DNA of 64,000 bases from Teredinibacter purpureus (GCF_014217335.1 NZ_CP060092.1:3055501-3119500), one strand, 5' to 3'. Positions 1 to 9,171 are shown, counted from the first letter of the stretch. The notes: a model not told the origin generated them from the letters alone. Program-made: numbers and translations.

Positions 1-300
1 CAGAGCGGTGAGATTATCACCTCATCGCTTAATCTTGCAGGGGCTCAAGAAGTGGACTGGCTGGCGCCCGCATCAAGTGTCAGCGAAGCCGTTGAGTGTT
101 TGCATAAGGTAGTATTAAATAGTGGCCACAACGCTATTGTGTTGGTAACTCATCTACCTTTCGTAGCCAGTTTTTTAGAATCTCTATGCGGTTTGAATCG
201 AGGTGCTATTGTGATGCCTACCGGCAGTGTGGCTGCAATTAATGCAGAGGTGATCGCGGCATCCTGCGCTGAGCTACGTTGGCACTATCACCCGCAGTAG
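1..300 (+). CDS. sixA: SixA-type phosphohistidine phosphatase, C-terminal part only
   Basis: The gene begins before the window; only its last 99 codons are present, read in frame from base 1 to the TAG at 298-300. The segment LVTHLPFVASFLESL matches the second catalytic-histidine loop of SixA proteins, which in E. coli reads SHLPLVG; the histidine is codon 51 of the fragment. SixA belongs to the histidine phosphatase (RHG) superfamily and removes phosphate from phosphohistidine in phosphorelay or PTS-type proteins. The N-terminal RHG motif lies outside the window, so catalytic completeness cannot be judged. The next gene starts 5 bases later, so the two are probably co-transcribed. The family call is fairly secure, the exact substrate unknown. 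Confidence 0.75.
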   Translation, partial: QSGEIITSSLNLAGAQEVDWLAPASSVSEAVECLHKVVLNSGHNAIVLVTHLPFVASFLESLCGLNRGAIVMPTGSVAAINAEVIAASCAELRWHYHPQ

Positions 301-304
301 GAGA

Positions 305-1180
305 ATGATGCAAACCCGTGAAGTGGAATTCAGTGTATTGAGCAATACGCTTAGAGGCGTAAGGTGGGGTAATGGAGGTGGTACGCCTGTCATTGCGTTA
401 CATGGTTGGCTGGATAACTGCGCCAGCTTTGAGTTTTTAGCGCCCAAACTCGAGCGTTTTGATATTGTGGCATTGGATCTTCCTGGGCACGGCCGTAGTT
501 ATCATCGAGAGCATGTTGGGGCTTATAATATTTGGCAAGATATTGCCGATATTCTCCTTGTGGCAGAGCAGTTGAATTGGCCTGTATTTTCGTTGTTGGC
601 GCATTCTCGTGGTGCCATGATCGCCTCAATTCTAGCGGCATCTTTTCCTGAAAAAATCGATATCGTCATTCTCATTGAATCATTGGTGCCAGAACCGAGT
701 TCTGCACACGACGCGCCTGCGCAACTGTCCTCTTCCGTTCGCAATTTGATGGCATCTCTTAATCGTGAGCGACGTTACTATCCCAGCTTTGAAAAGGCTG
801 TGGCGGCAAGAGTAAACGGTATCATTCCTTTAGGTTATGCGGACGCCCGTGCGCTCGCTCGACGTGGCGTGATGTTGTCGGGACAAGGGTATTATTGGGC
901 AAACGATTCCAAGGCAATGGCGCCTTCAGAGGTAAAGTTTACGGCGGAGCAGGTACGCGCTTTTTTAGGGTGTTTGGCGGCGCCGGTATTAGTGATTGTG
1001 GGAAATGAGGGGTTAATTAAGAATTTTGCAGGTTTTACGGAGTACGTAAGCTTGGTGTCCGATATTAAGGTTGTTGAGCTTGAGGGCGATCATTTTTTAC
1101 ATATGTCTTTGCAGGCAACCGAGATCGCTCAGTATGTGAATAGTTTTTATCGGCTTAAAGGTATTGGTGTATATGAATAG
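305..1180 (+). CDS. alpha/beta hydrolase
   Basis: A 291-residue alpha/beta-hydrolase-fold protein. The oxyanion-hole motif HGWLDN is at residues 33-38, the nucleophile elbow AHSRGA places the serine at about residue 101, and a C-terminal GDHFLH motif supplies the histidine at about 263. There is no signal peptide, so it is probably cytoplasmic. Members of this family include carboxylesterases and epoxide or haloalkane hydrolases; the sequence does not show which substrate is used. It starts at tandem ATG codons 5 bases after the sixA stop and overlaps the start of the next gene by 8 bases, so the three genes look like one operon. Confidence 0.85.
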   Translation: MMQTREVEFSVLSNTLRGVRWGNGGGTPVIALHGWLDNCASFEFLAPKLERFDIVALDLPGHGRSYHREHVGAYNIWQDIADILLVAEQLNWPVFSLLAHSRGAMIASILAASFPEKIDIVILIESLVPEPSSAHDAPAQLSSSVRNLMASLNRERRYYPSFEKAVAARVNGIIPLGYADARALARRGVMLSGQGYYWANDSKAMAPSEVKFTAEQVRAFLGCLAAPVLVIVGNEGLIKNFAGFTEYVSLVSDIKVVELEGDHFLHMSLQATEIAQYVNSFYRLKGIGVYE

Positions 1181-2051
1181 ATTTGTCAGAGTATGGGTGG
1201 GTTTGTGTTTGTCGATAAACGTGTTTGCAGGGGAACCGATCGTTGAGACGTATTTCTTAGATTCTTCTGCCATGTATGAAAAAACGAGGGCGGTAGATCG
1301 TCATAGGCTTCTACTTTCCGCCCCTATAAAAATTAATGGTCAATGGGTGTTTGAACGTGATGCGCGCGTAAAAGGTGTTCTCGTAAGTCATACATATGAA
1401 TTGGCTTCTGAAGTAAGTTTTAGTGAGGCAGGGCAGCGCCTAAGGCAGTATTTTGCCAGCAATAGTGGTCGATTGCTGTATTCCTGTGAGGGGCTAGATT
1501 GCGGTAGTAGTAATGTGTGGGCAAATGAAGTTTTTAAAGTTAAGCAATTATACGGTATCGATTCTTCGCAATTTTACCAGGTTTGGGAATTAAATCGGAA
1601 TGATCAAGCAGAGCTTGTGGTGAGCTATTTGTCGCAGCGAGGTAATCGGCGAACTTACTTACAGGTAGATCGTTTAACGGTTAACCAAAGCCTAGCGTTA
1701 AGCATCGCTTCCGATCCGAAATCGTTATGGAAGAATGTGGAAAGTAACGGTTATTGGGTGTTGCCTGGTGATTTATCCGTTCTTGAGCAAAACGTCCACC
1801 TTACGTCATTAGCTGAAGCGTTGAAGCTTAACCCTTTACAATATCTGGCTATTGTTGGACATGCGTATGGTGGTGAAAGCTTTGATCAGAATAGTGAGCA
1901 GTCAAAAGCGTTGGCCGAGACGGTATTACAATACTTAATTGCTCAAGGCGTTTCGGGTAAGCGTATTCGTGCAGAGGGCGTTGGTTCAATGGCTCCGCGC
2001 GTTCGAATGCAAAATGGTTTGCAGCGCGTAGAGTTGGTTATTCAACCGTAG
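1173..2051 (+). CDS. DUF4892 protein with degenerate OmpA-like C-terminus
   Basis: The ATG at 1173 is preferred over a TTG nine bases upstream because it begins a clean signal peptide (MNRFVRVWVGLCLS... cut near FAGE). The middle part, about residues 20-190, resembles the DUF4892 domain of pseudomonad periplasmic or envelope proteins. The last 90 residues look like an OmpA/MotB peptidoglycan-binding domain (AIVGHAYGG, then QSKALAETV, then RIRAEGVGS). The arginine that normally contacts diaminopimelate in the LSxxRA motif appears replaced by leucine, so peptidoglycan binding may be lost. It overlaps the hydrolase gene by 8 bases and is followed by a terminator-like hairpin. Function unknown; the envelope location is inferred from the signal peptide. 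Confidence 0.7.
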   Translation: MNRFVRVWVGLCLSINVFAGEPIVETYFLDSSAMYEKTRAVDRHRLLLSAPIKINGQWVFERDARVKGVLVSHTYELASEVSFSEAGQRLRQYFASNSGRLLYSCEGLDCGSSNVWANEVFKVKQLYGIDSSQFYQVWELNRNDQAELVVSYLSQRGNRRTYLQVDRLTVNQSLALSIASDPKSLWKNVESNGYWVLPGDLSVLEQNVHLTSLAEALKLNPLQYLAIVGHAYGGESFDQNSEQSKALAETVLQYLIAQGVSGKRIRAEGVGSMAPRVRMQNGLQRVELVIQP

Positions 2052-2059
2052 TGACGAAC

Positions 2060-2107
2060 ACGGGGCGAGATAGCTAGCGAGCATGCCGCATTATCTTACC
2101 CCGTTTT
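2060..2107 (+). terminator. probable rho-independent terminator after the OmpA-like gene
   Basis: An imperfect hairpin: the arm at 2061-2072 (CGGGGCGAGATA) pairs with 2092-2103 (TATCTTACCCCG), with one mismatch and one G-U pair, followed by four T at 2104-2107. It lies 9 bases after the stop at 2051 and just before the convergent end of folE. Confidence 0.5.
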
Positions 2108-2121
2108 GAGCAATACAATCT

Positions 2122-2697
2122 TTATTGTAAGAGCGAGAGAAACTCACTGCGAGTACTAGGCTTGCTTCGGAAAGTGCCGAGCATGGATGAGGTCTTCATG
2201 AGCGAGTTTTGTTTTTCCACACCACGCATCATCATGCAAAGGTGTTTAGCTTCAATAATCACCCCCACGCCCTCCGCGCCAGTTACACTCTGTACGGTTG
2301 TGGCAATTTCTGTTGTCAATTGTTCTTGGATTTGTAGGCGGCGAGCAAACATATCGACAATACGTGCCAGTTTAGATAGCCCAAGTACTTTACCTGTTGG
2401 TATGTAGCCAATATGTGCTTTCCCAATAAAGGGCAGCATATGGTGTTCGCAAAGAGAGAAAAGCTCAATATCCTTAACGATGACCATATCGTTAGAGTCT
2501 GAAGGGAAAAGCGCGCCGTTCACGACCTCATCCAGTGTTTGACTGTAACCGCTGGTGAGGTATTCAAAGGCGGTTGCTGCACGCGCAGGGGTGTCAACTA
2601 AACCGGGTCTTTGTAAGTTCTCGCCTGTGGATTCAATTATCTTGGCAAAATAATCACGGGTGGCTTTGCCGGTTGCCACTTTATTGGTGTCGCACAT
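2122..2697 (-). CDS. folE: GTP cyclohydrolase I
   Basis: A 191-residue homologue of FolE, which converts GTP to 7,8-dihydroneopterin triphosphate, the first step of tetrahydrofolate synthesis. Zinc ligands are visible as Cys83 and His86 in [10 protein letters not shown] and Cys154 in [10 protein letters not shown], with the catalytic His85 beside them. Length and motif spacing are normal for the zinc-dependent type I enzyme. The gene is transcribed divergently from prmB across about 100 bases, and its 3' end faces the end of the OmpA-like gene. In pseudomonads a folE copy lies in the same prmB-aroC neighbourhood. Confidence 0.95.
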   Translation of the reverse strand: MCDTNKVATGKATRDYFAKIIESTGENLQRPGLVDTPARAATAFEYLTSGYSQTLDEVVNGALFPSDSNDMVIVKDIELFSLCEHHMLPFIGKAHIGYIPTGKVLGLSKLARIVDMFARRLQIQEQLTTEIATTVQSVTGAEGVGVIIEAKHLCMMMRGVEKQNSLMKTSSMLGTFRSKPSTRSEFLSLLQ

Positions 2698-2801
2698 GTG
2701 AATTCCGAAGTAGTTTTTTAAGTCTCGCCTTCCTCAAAGGGGTTAGGCGGGAGGGGGAAAAGACGCTAGAATAACGACCTTTTAGCGATTTGCCAAAATT
2801 T

Positions 2802-3722
2802 ATGATGACTAGTCCAATAAATGACCTTATCACAGTGCGCGACTGGATTCGTTGGGGCGCAAGTGAATTTACACGTGCGAATCTGTATTTCGGGCATGGT
2901 ACCGACAATGCGTGGGATGAAGCTATGGTGCTTGTGCTATGGGCGCTTAGCCAGCCATGGGATCACTTAGAGCAAATTATGGACGCTCGTTTAACGTTAA
3001 ACGAGCGTGAGACGGTTGCAAATTTACTCATTCGACGCATCGAATCACAGCAGCCAGCAGCGTATTTAACCGGGGAGGCGTGGTTTGGTGGCGTGCGCTT
3101 CGAGGTTTCTTCAGATGTGCTGGTACCTCGCTCTCCTATCGCAGAGCTTGTATTGGCGGGCTTTCAGCCGTGGGTGACTGAATACCCTCAATCTATATTA
3201 GATTTGTGTACCGGTAGTGGGTGCATTGGTTTGTTGTGTGCTGAAATGTTTTCTGAAGCCAGTGTAGACCTCAGTGACGTATCACCGAAGGCACTGGCAA
3301 TAGCGAAGCGCAATATCGAGAGCCTTGGGCACCAAGATCGAGTCAATATTATTGAGTCTGATGTGTTTAACGCTGAAGAATTTGTAGGGAAGACCTATGA
3401 TTTGATTGTATCGAACCCGCCTTATGTAGACGCCAAAGATTTAGCGTCGATGCCTGCCGAGTATCACGCTGAGCCTGCGTTGGGGCTGGCGTCGGGTGAA
3501 GATGGGTTGAATTTAACGAGAAGAATATTGCGCGACGCATTATTACATTTGAACCCCGGCGGTATATTGGTGGTTGAAGTAGGTAATAGCTGGGAAGCGT
3601 TGGAAGAAACTTACCCAGAAGTTGATTTTTTCTGGCCCGAATTTGAAAATGGCGGTCATGGCATTTTTATATTGACGGCCGAGCAATTGTTGGAATATGG
3701 ATCGCTGTTTACCGGCCATTAA
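2802..3722 (+). CDS. prmB: ribosomal protein L3 glutamine N5-methyltransferase
   Basis: An S-adenosylmethionine-dependent methyltransferase of the PrmB/HemK family that methylates a glutamine of ribosomal protein L3. The SAM-binding motif DLCTGSGCIGLLC starts near residue 134, and the signature NPPY is at residue 205, followed by the PrmB-typical segment AEYHAEPALGLASGEDG. The N-terminal helical domain is present. The start is chosen at the first of two adjacent ATG codons; a TTG four codons upstream would also be possible, and no strong ribosome binding site decides between them. It lies 60 bases before aroC, the arrangement seen in Pseudomonas. Confidence 0.92.
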   Translation: MMTSPINDLITVRDWIRWGASEFTRANLYFGHGTDNAWDEAMVLVLWALSQPWDHLEQIMDARLTLNERETVANLLIRRIESQQPAAYLTGEAWFGGVRFEVSSDVLVPRSPIAELVLAGFQPWVTEYPQSILDLCTGSGCIGLLCAEMFSEASVDLSDVSPKALAIAKRNIESLGHQDRVNIIESDVFNAEEFVGKTYDLIVSNPPYVDAKDLASMPAEYHAEPALGLASGEDGLNLTRRILRDALLHLNPGGILVVEVGNSWEALEETYPEVDFFWPEFENGGHGIFILTAEQLLEYGSLFTGH

Positions 3723-3782
3723 TATGTGGCAATTGTAAAAAGGTTCAATAGCTGAATTTTAGTTAATAATAACGAGAGATTT

Positions 3783-4886
3783 ATGTCTGGTAATACGTTT
3801 GGCAAATTATTCACAGTTACGTCTTTTGGTGAAAGCCATGGTTTGGCTTTAGGTTGTATTGTTGATGGATGCCCTCCTGGGATCCCTTTAACGGAAGAAG
3901 ATCTCCAGCTAGATTTAGATCGCCGCAAGCCCGGCCAGTCACGATTTACAACTCAGCGAAGAGAGGCTGATCAAGTTAAGATTTTATCGGGCGTTTTCGA
4001 AGGGAAGACGACAGGCACGCCTATAGGAATGTTAATCGAAAACACCGATCAACGATCAAAAGACTATTCAAAAATAAAAGATCAGTTTCGACCTGCTCAT
4101 GCCGATTACACTTATATGAAAAAATACGGTATTCGTGATTATCGAGGAGGTGGCCGCTCATCCGCTCGAGAGACCGCAATGCGTGTTGCTGCAGGTGCTT
4201 TAGCGAAGAAGGTTTTGAAGCAATTCTGGGGAATAGACGTTCGTGGGTACTTATCGCAACTCGGGCCAATTAAAATCGACACTGTTGATTGGAGTCAGAT
4301 TGATCAAAACCCTTTTTTCTGTCCAGATGCATCCAAAATCAAAGAAATGGAAGACTATATGGTTGCGCTGAATAAAGAGGGTAACTCCGTTGGTGCGAAA
4401 ATTTCTGTTGTTGCAACGAATATGGTCGCCGGTTTTGGCGAGCCCGTTTTCGATCGCCTTGACGCTGATTTGGCTCATGCCTTAATGGGTATAAATGCTG
4501 TAAAAGGCGTGGAAATTGGTGCTGGGTTCGATTGCGTTAGCCAAAAGGGCACTGAGCACCGTGATGAAATCACTCCAGAAGGGTTTTTATCTAACCAGGC
4601 TGGCGGTGTATTGGGTGGAATATCGACGGGGCAAGATCTAATAGCGCATATTGCGTTGAAGCCAACGTCTAGCTTGCGAATTTCTGGGCGGAGTGTGACG
4701 GTTGATGGTGAGCCAGCTGATGTTGTGACAACTGGGCGTCATGATCCTTGTGTCGGTATTCGTGCTACGCCAATTGCCGAAGCCATGATGGCCATCGTAT
4801 TGCTCGATCATGCTTTGCGGCAGAGAGGTCAAAACGGCGATGCAGGCGCGCATGTATTTACGGTTCCCGCAAGCCCCCAGTCGTAA
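3783..4886 (+). CDS. aroC: chorismate synthase
   Basis: A 367-residue chorismate synthase, which converts 5-enolpyruvylshikimate-3-phosphate to chorismate using reduced FMN, the last shikimate-pathway step and the source of tryptophan precursors. Family signatures are all present: the N-terminal TSFGESHG, the FMN-site segment [10 protein letters not shown], and [17 protein letters not shown] near the C-terminus. The usual RPGHADYT motif reads RPAHADYT, a conservative change. A ribosome binding site (AACGAGAG) lies just upstream of the ATG. The stop is 14 bases before the MFS gene, suggesting co-transcription. Confidence 0.96.
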   Translation: MSGNTFGKLFTVTSFGESHGLALGCIVDGCPPGIPLTEEDLQLDLDRRKPGQSRFTTQRREADQVKILSGVFEGKTTGTPIGMLIENTDQRSKDYSKIKDQFRPAHADYTYMKKYGIRDYRGGGRSSARETAMRVAAGALAKKVLKQFWGIDVRGYLSQLGPIKIDTVDWSQIDQNPFFCPDASKIKEMEDYMVALNKEGNSVGAKISVVATNMVAGFGEPVFDRLDADLAHALMGINAVKGVEIGAGFDCVSQKGTEHRDEITPEGFLSNQAGGVLGGISTGQDLIAHIALKPTSSLRISGRSVTVDGEPADVVTTGRHDPCVGIRATPIAEAMMAIVLLDHALRQRGQNGDAGAHVFTVPASPQS

Positions 4887-4900
4887 TATCGAATAATCAC

Positions 4901-6040
4901 ATGCCATACTGGCGTCTATCGGCCGTCTACTTTTGTTATTTTGCAGTAGTCGGCGCGCTTTCCCCTTACTGGGGACTCTATCTAGATGATTTGGGCTATA
5001 AGCCTGCAGAGATAGGATTGCTCTCGGCTATTCCAATGTTGACAAAATTGGCAGCCCCCAATATTTGGGGGGCGCTTGCCGATATATGCGGTAGGCGGCT
5101 GTTTATTATTCGTTTAGGCGCTGCCGGTGCGTGTATTTGTTTTGCCGGTATATTTTTTAGCCAAAATTATTTTTGGTTAATTGTGGTGATTTTTGCCTAC
5201 AGTTTTTTTTGGAACGCCATATTGGCGCAGTTTGAAGTGGTCACGCTCAATTACTTAACGGATGAACCTCATCGTTATAGTCGAATTCGAGTGTGGGGCT
5301 CCATTGGTTTTATTGTTACCGTTGTAGTGTTGGGTTACGTGTTAGGTTATGTTTCTGTTCGTTACCTTCCTCTCGTTATATTCTTTTTTCTTACTGGTAT
5401 TTTTCTCGGTGCAGTTAGCCTGCCGAATGAGCGCGACGCTCATACTCAGCAGTGTATGGGTGATTTTATACGAATAGTAAAACAGCCTGTTGTTATTTGG
5501 TTTATGTTGGCAATGACATTACTGCAGGTGAGCCATGGTGTTTACTACACTTTCTACAGCTTATACCTTGAGGATTTCCATTACTCGCGCTCATTTATTG
5601 GCATATTATGGGCCATTGGTGTTATTGCAGAAATCGTGGTTTTCCTCAAAATACCGCAATTATTCAGGCAGTTTTCAATCGCAAAATTACTGCAGTTTAG
5701 CCTTCTAGTAACAGCCATTCGTTGGGCGGTGATTGGGTTATACCCCAATGCAGTTCTGTTAATTACGGGTATTCAATTACTCCACGCTTTTTCCTTTGGT
5801 GTAACCCACGCCATTGCGATTGAGTTTGTGCGTGTGCATTTTGGTTTGGGCTCTCAAAGCCAAGGGCAAGCATTTTATAGCGCCGTGTGTTTTGGGGCAG
5901 GAAATGCGATTGGCGCTTATGCAAGCGGTTTGATGTGGGAAGTCGAGCCTTTGTGGGCTTTTGGTTTTGCAGTATTGTCAGCGTTTATTGCCTATTTGAT
6001 TGCGCTATTTTACCTTCCTGAGAAAAGTTTCGTTTTGTGA
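4901..6040 (+). CDS. MFS transporter, phenylpropionate-permease (HcaT)-like
   Basis: A 379-residue, very hydrophobic protein with about 12 predicted membrane segments. It fits the MFS_1-like branch that includes HcaT and the LacY-like carriers: YWGLYLDDLGYKPAEIGLL in the first loop, and RIRVWGSIGF in the fourth-fifth helix region. The frame is open for 51 more codons upstream, but that part overlaps aroC and is not hydrophobic, so the ATG at 4901 is chosen. The same MFS gene follows aroC in Pseudomonas, but its substrate is not established and cannot be read from sequence. Confidence 0.85.
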   Translation: MPYWRLSAVYFCYFAVVGALSPYWGLYLDDLGYKPAEIGLLSAIPMLTKLAAPNIWGALADICGRRLFIIRLGAAGACICFAGIFFSQNYFWLIVVIFAYSFFWNAILAQFEVVTLNYLTDEPHRYSRIRVWGSIGFIVTVVVLGYVLGYVSVRYLPLVIFFFLTGIFLGAVSLPNERDAHTQQCMGDFIRIVKQPVVIWFMLAMTLLQVSHGVYYTFYSLYLEDFHYSRSFIGILWAIGVIAEIVVFLKIPQLFRQFSIAKLLQFSLLVTAIRWAVIGLYPNAVLLITGIQLLHAFSFGVTHAIAIEFVRVHFGLGSQSQGQAFYSAVCFGAGNAIGAYASGLMWEVEPLWAFGFAVLSAFIAYLIALFYLPEKSFVL

Positions 6041-6175
6041 TTACTGTCGCATAGGTAGGTTTGGCGTAAAATAACTGACACACTCTCTTTTTCTGGGGCT
6101 TGTGTCTTTGCTTCGATCTTCTAAAATAAGAAGATGTTCTAATGAGTAGCGGTGCAAAAAAAGGTATATCGGAAT

Positions 6176-7198
6176 ATGAGAATAGTCAATTTAAGGTTTT
6201 TTAAGGTTTTTGGTAGCATCGTCACTGCGCTTATCGTGTGTACCGTCGCTCAAGCGGCAGAGATTTGCCCCAAAATTGATTGTGATTGTGCCACGTTGCC
6301 AGAAGGTGCGTGGCAAAATTCTTGTGTTTCTCACGAAAAAAATATTAAAGCACGATGCGCCAAGAATATGAATCAACCGACCGATTTCTGCTCTTTACAT
6401 GGGCCCGCTGCATTCCCGTTACCCTTAGCCCTTAAACTTTCGAATATAGAGGTTGTACCCCAAGAAACTATTAAGTCATTGTATTCTCAGTCGGGTAGTC
6501 TGTATTTGTCGCTTCATAGTGATCTTGATTCGGTAAAAGCAAAAGTGAGTAACTTGAATTTTAAAGCAGCGCTAGAGTTGTTGGCGGTAATGGATCAAAA
6601 TATCGATAATCTTTTTGATAGCCAGCGTCAGGTGACGACGAGTTGGTTGGTGTATGAGGAAGAGGGAAAAGCGGTTTCTGCTTGGCGTACTTTTGCCGAT
6701 GACTCGCTGGATGTAGCAGGAAAGCTTTTTGGCTATGGTAGTGAGCTTTGGAAGAAATACCAAACAGGGGATGACCCGTCTACGAAAAAAGCCTATAGAA
6801 TTATTTCGTTTAAAGTATTACGTATGGCGGGCAAGGCCTACGAGGCCGCTGGCTATAGCTACTCTGGTGGAGATAAGAATAAAAAAGCGGCTAAAGCATG
6901 GGGAACTAGTGCGCGTGTTTCTCAGCGTATATTGGAAGCCAAGCGAGAGTCTAACGGAAGTGAAAGTCATGTTAATTTTTATCAGTATCAAGCCGCTGCT
7001 CGATTACACCGAGCCAGCTTTTATTGGGCAGTAGAGCGGGAATCCAAGGATGCGCTGAAGGCGCTTACGAAGGCCAATGATTTTGCTCCAATTGAAGGCT
7101 TTGTCAATATTATTGAAGAGCAAGTGCTAGCTGAAGACACGTTTAAAAAGGATGAAGCTCGGCGCAATGAAGAAGCCCTCGACGCATTAGTACGTTAG
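6176..7198 (+). CDS. secreted Cys-rich protein of unknown function
   Basis: I do not recognise this 340-residue protein. The ATG at 6176 starts a good signal peptide (VFGSIVTALIVCTVAQAA then cleavage before EICP); a GTG 24 bases upstream is an alternative. Immediately after cleavage come six cysteines within about 45 residues (ICPK, DCDC, NSC, RC, FC), followed by a largely helical region of about 270 residues with several alpha-hairpin-like stretches (ALELLAVMDQNID, AGKAYEAAGYSY, DALKALTKANDFAP) that recall TPR-type solenoids. Export to the periplasm with disulfides is inferred. It stands alone, between the MFS gene and a reverse-strand outer-membrane gene. Confidence 0.6.
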   Translation: MRIVNLRFFKVFGSIVTALIVCTVAQAAEICPKIDCDCATLPEGAWQNSCVSHEKNIKARCAKNMNQPTDFCSLHGPAAFPLPLALKLSNIEVVPQETIKSLYSQSGSLYLSLHSDLDSVKAKVSNLNFKAALELLAVMDQNIDNLFDSQRQVTTSWLVYEEEGKAVSAWRTFADDSLDVAGKLFGYGSELWKKYQTGDDPSTKKAYRIISFKVLRMAGKAYEAAGYSYSGGDKNKKAAKAWGTSARVSQRILEAKRESNGSESHVNFYQYQAAARLHRASFYWAVERESKDALKALTKANDFAPIEGFVNIIEEQVLAEDTFKKDEARRNEEALDALVR

Positions 7199-7243
7199 CG
7201 CGCCATTGCCGAGGGCCCTTAAATTACTTGGCCTTAATAGGTA

Positions 7244-8023
7244 TTAAAAGTGTAGGGCTAGATTAAAGTAAGGGCCGTCATAGGTGAGGTCTGCATTGGC
7301 CCCCTCGAAATCGACTAATGTCATTTTAAATTGGCGATATCCAAATTCGGCACCAATATCGAGTGCACTTTCAAACATCCACCCCGCTTTAATCTCTATG
7401 TCAGATATTGTGCTGTTGTCATAGCTAATGTAATTGATCATGCCCGCCACATATGCCCCGGTGGTGGGTATGTCGAATCTCGCCATTCCGTAGATCATTG
7501 GCAGGCCACCGTTAAGTTCAGTGATTTCCTCTATCGGTTCAGCGCCTTCTGGCTCTGATTCTATACTTGCTTGCCCATCAAGAATTTTTGCTGTGATGCC
7601 AACATCCATACTGACCCAGTTATCCAGTATTTCGTAATAAAGCGTCAAATCGGTTTGGTTGAAATCGAGCAGCGTTGTGGTTGGCGCGCTTGCGGGAAAG
7701 CTAATTTCATCCCATGTGAACTCTCGATCAACGACGGCAAACCCCTCGCTTTTGAGGGTTGCACGTTGAATGCGGATATTAGGTATGAGGGGGATCGGGT
7801 GTTCAAGAGCGACGTAAAAAAAGCTGCTTTTGTCGGTCTCAAGACCCAGTTCATCGGTGGTGATGGGTACGTCATCAATTCCCATTGATCCGTCTAAGGA
7901 TACATCCCAAGAGCCCGCACCCGCATAAATACCTAATACCGTATCGGCGAGGGTGTGGGAGGACAGCAGGCTGCAGCCGCCGATTAAAAGGGGGGCGTAC
8001 AGGCGTGAGTTCCAGTTTTTCAT
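7244..8023 (-). CDS. outer-membrane beta-barrel protein (TIGR04219-like)
   Basis: A 259-residue protein with a signal peptide ending near SSHTLAD and then alternating hydrophobic and polar strands that end in an aromatic residue (YFNLALHF), as outer-membrane barrels do. The start of the mature protein (DTVLGIYAGAGSWD) matches the TIGR04219 family of small gammaproteobacterial outer-membrane proteins. The ATG at 8023 is chosen because a Shine-Dalgarno AGGA lies 8 bases upstream and the signal peptide begins there; an upstream in-frame start at 8065 adds only 14 non-hydrophobic residues. Function of the family is unknown. It is convergent with the Cys-rich secreted gene. Confidence 0.75.
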   Translation of the reverse strand: MKNWNSRLYAPLLIGGCSLLSSHTLADTVLGIYAGAGSWDVSLDGSMGIDDVPITTDELGLETDKSSFFYVALEHPIPLIPNIRIQRATLKSEGFAVVDREFTWDEISFPASAPTTTLLDFNQTDLTLYYEILDNWVSMDVGITAKILDGQASIESEPEGAEPIEEITELNGGLPMIYGMARFDIPTTGAYVAGMINYISYDNSTISDIEIKAGWMFESALDIGAEFGYRQFKMTLVDFEGANADLTYDGPYFNLALHF

Positions 8024-8134
8024 GATATTTATCCTAATGCAATCCAGAGTGTGCAGTGTCAGCAATATTAACTTATAGCAAATACTTGTGCTGTCGCGCT
8101 TTGTTTTTGTAAATGTTGAAATAAACTTGTCGTT

Positions 8135-9007
8135 CTATGCACCTTTGTCGCGGAGAGTCTCATAGAAAGCGAGTGCAGCATTGCCTAGCGTTCTCTTGGC
8201 GTGTGTGACAACACCTAGCTCTCGTTTTAGGTGTACGTTTTTTACTGGGATTTCAATCATTTGATCATCCACCATGGTTTTGGGTAATACGCTCCAGCCG
8301 AGCCCGACAGAAACCATCATTTTGATGGTTTCTAGGTAATTCGTGGTCATGCTGAGTTCTAATTTGAGATCCACTTCATCGAAGCATCGTTTAACAAGGC
8401 GGCCAGTAAAAGTATTGAGGTCGGGAAGAATAGCAGCCTGTCGGCTAAGTATTTCTAGGGAAATGGTGTGAGCCGCCGCTAGAGGATGGTTTCGAGCAGC
8501 GACGAAAACAAGAGGGTCCGACCAGATGCGTTCGCCAATAAGAGGCTCCTGTATTTTCGGGGCTAAGGTTACAACTGCAAGTTCACAGTCACCGTGAGTG
8601 ACGCGCTCGTGGGCTTGCTCGGAGTCTAAGAATTCAAACTGTAAGTTAACATGCTGGTGTTTTGATGTGAACGCATGCAGTACTGGAGGTAAATGGTGCA
8701 GCCCTATGTGGTGACTTGTAGCAACGCGCAGCACGCCTGATATATTGCCCGTTAATTCTTTAATCGTGCGTTCTGTATCAGTAATGGAACGTAGTATTTG
8801 CTCAGCCCTTGGGCGAAGCGTTTCGCCAGCTTCAGTTAGTATCACTTCGCGGCCTAATCTATCGAACAAGCAGTGGTTTAATTTTTTTTCCAGTGCTGCA
8901 ATGCGCTTACTGATAGCGGGTTGTGTGAGATGCAGGCTTTCGGCAGCCAATGAAAACGATTGATGTTCAGCGACGGCGATAAAAGCCTTGAGTGTTTCGG
9001 TATCCAT
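8135..9007 (-). CDS. LysR-family transcriptional regulator
   Basis: A 290-residue LysR-type regulator: N-terminal winged helix-turn-helix (AFIAVAEHQSFSLAAESLHLTQPAISKRIAALE, about residues 9-41), then a periplasmic-binding-protein-like effector domain. It is divergent from leuC across 164 bases. LysR regulators commonly control the divergent neighbour, so control of leuCDB is likely but not shown; a pseudomonad LysR gene sits in the same place. The effector could be a branched-chain precursor such as isopropylmalate, as for LeuO-like or LeuR-like systems, but this is inference. Confidence 0.9.
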   Translation of the reverse strand: MDTETLKAFIAVAEHQSFSLAAESLHLTQPAISKRIAALEKKLNHCLFDRLGREVILTEAGETLRPRAEQILRSITDTERTIKELTGNISGVLRVATSHHIGLHHLPPVLHAFTSKHQHVNLQFEFLDSEQAHERVTHGDCELAVVTLAPKIQEPLIGERIWSDPLVFVAARNHPLAAAHTISLEILSRQAAILPDLNTFTGRLVKRCFDEVDLKLELSMTTNYLETIKMMVSVGLGWSVLPKTMVDDQMIEIPVKNVHLKRELGVVTHAKRTLGNAALAFYETLRDKGA

Positions 9008-9047
9008 TTGATCTTTCCGTGCTCTCTAGAGACATTCTTTATAGTGT

Positions 9048-9062
9048 ATTCCTTTTCGGAAT
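9048..9062. promoter_or_regulatory. LysR-type T-N11-A dyad between lysR and leuC
   Basis: The 15-base inverted repeat ATTCC-TTTTC-GGAAT contains the T-N11-A core (T at 9049, A at 9061) typical of LysR-type recognition sites. It lies 41 bases upstream of the regulator ATG and 110 bases upstream of leuC, where an autoregulatory and activating site would be expected. Binding is inferred. Confidence 0.5.
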
Positions 9063-9171
9063 GCAAAATATGAAAATAATGAATTTGAGTTATCAGTCTG
9101 GTGATACTAGAATGCTTGGCATCCGCACCTATCGGTGCACTTGAAGACCGCTATTTTAAGAGGCCTGTGTT

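Noticed and set aside
4748..4900. N-terminal extension of the MFS frame into aroC
   Set aside because: It is polar, overlaps aroC and lacks a ribosome binding site; the ATG at 4901 begins the first membrane helix.
6116..6135. AT-rich hairpin ATCTTCT...AGAAGAT before the Cys-rich secreted gene
   Set aside because: Low stability and no T-run; could be chance in AT-rich DNA.
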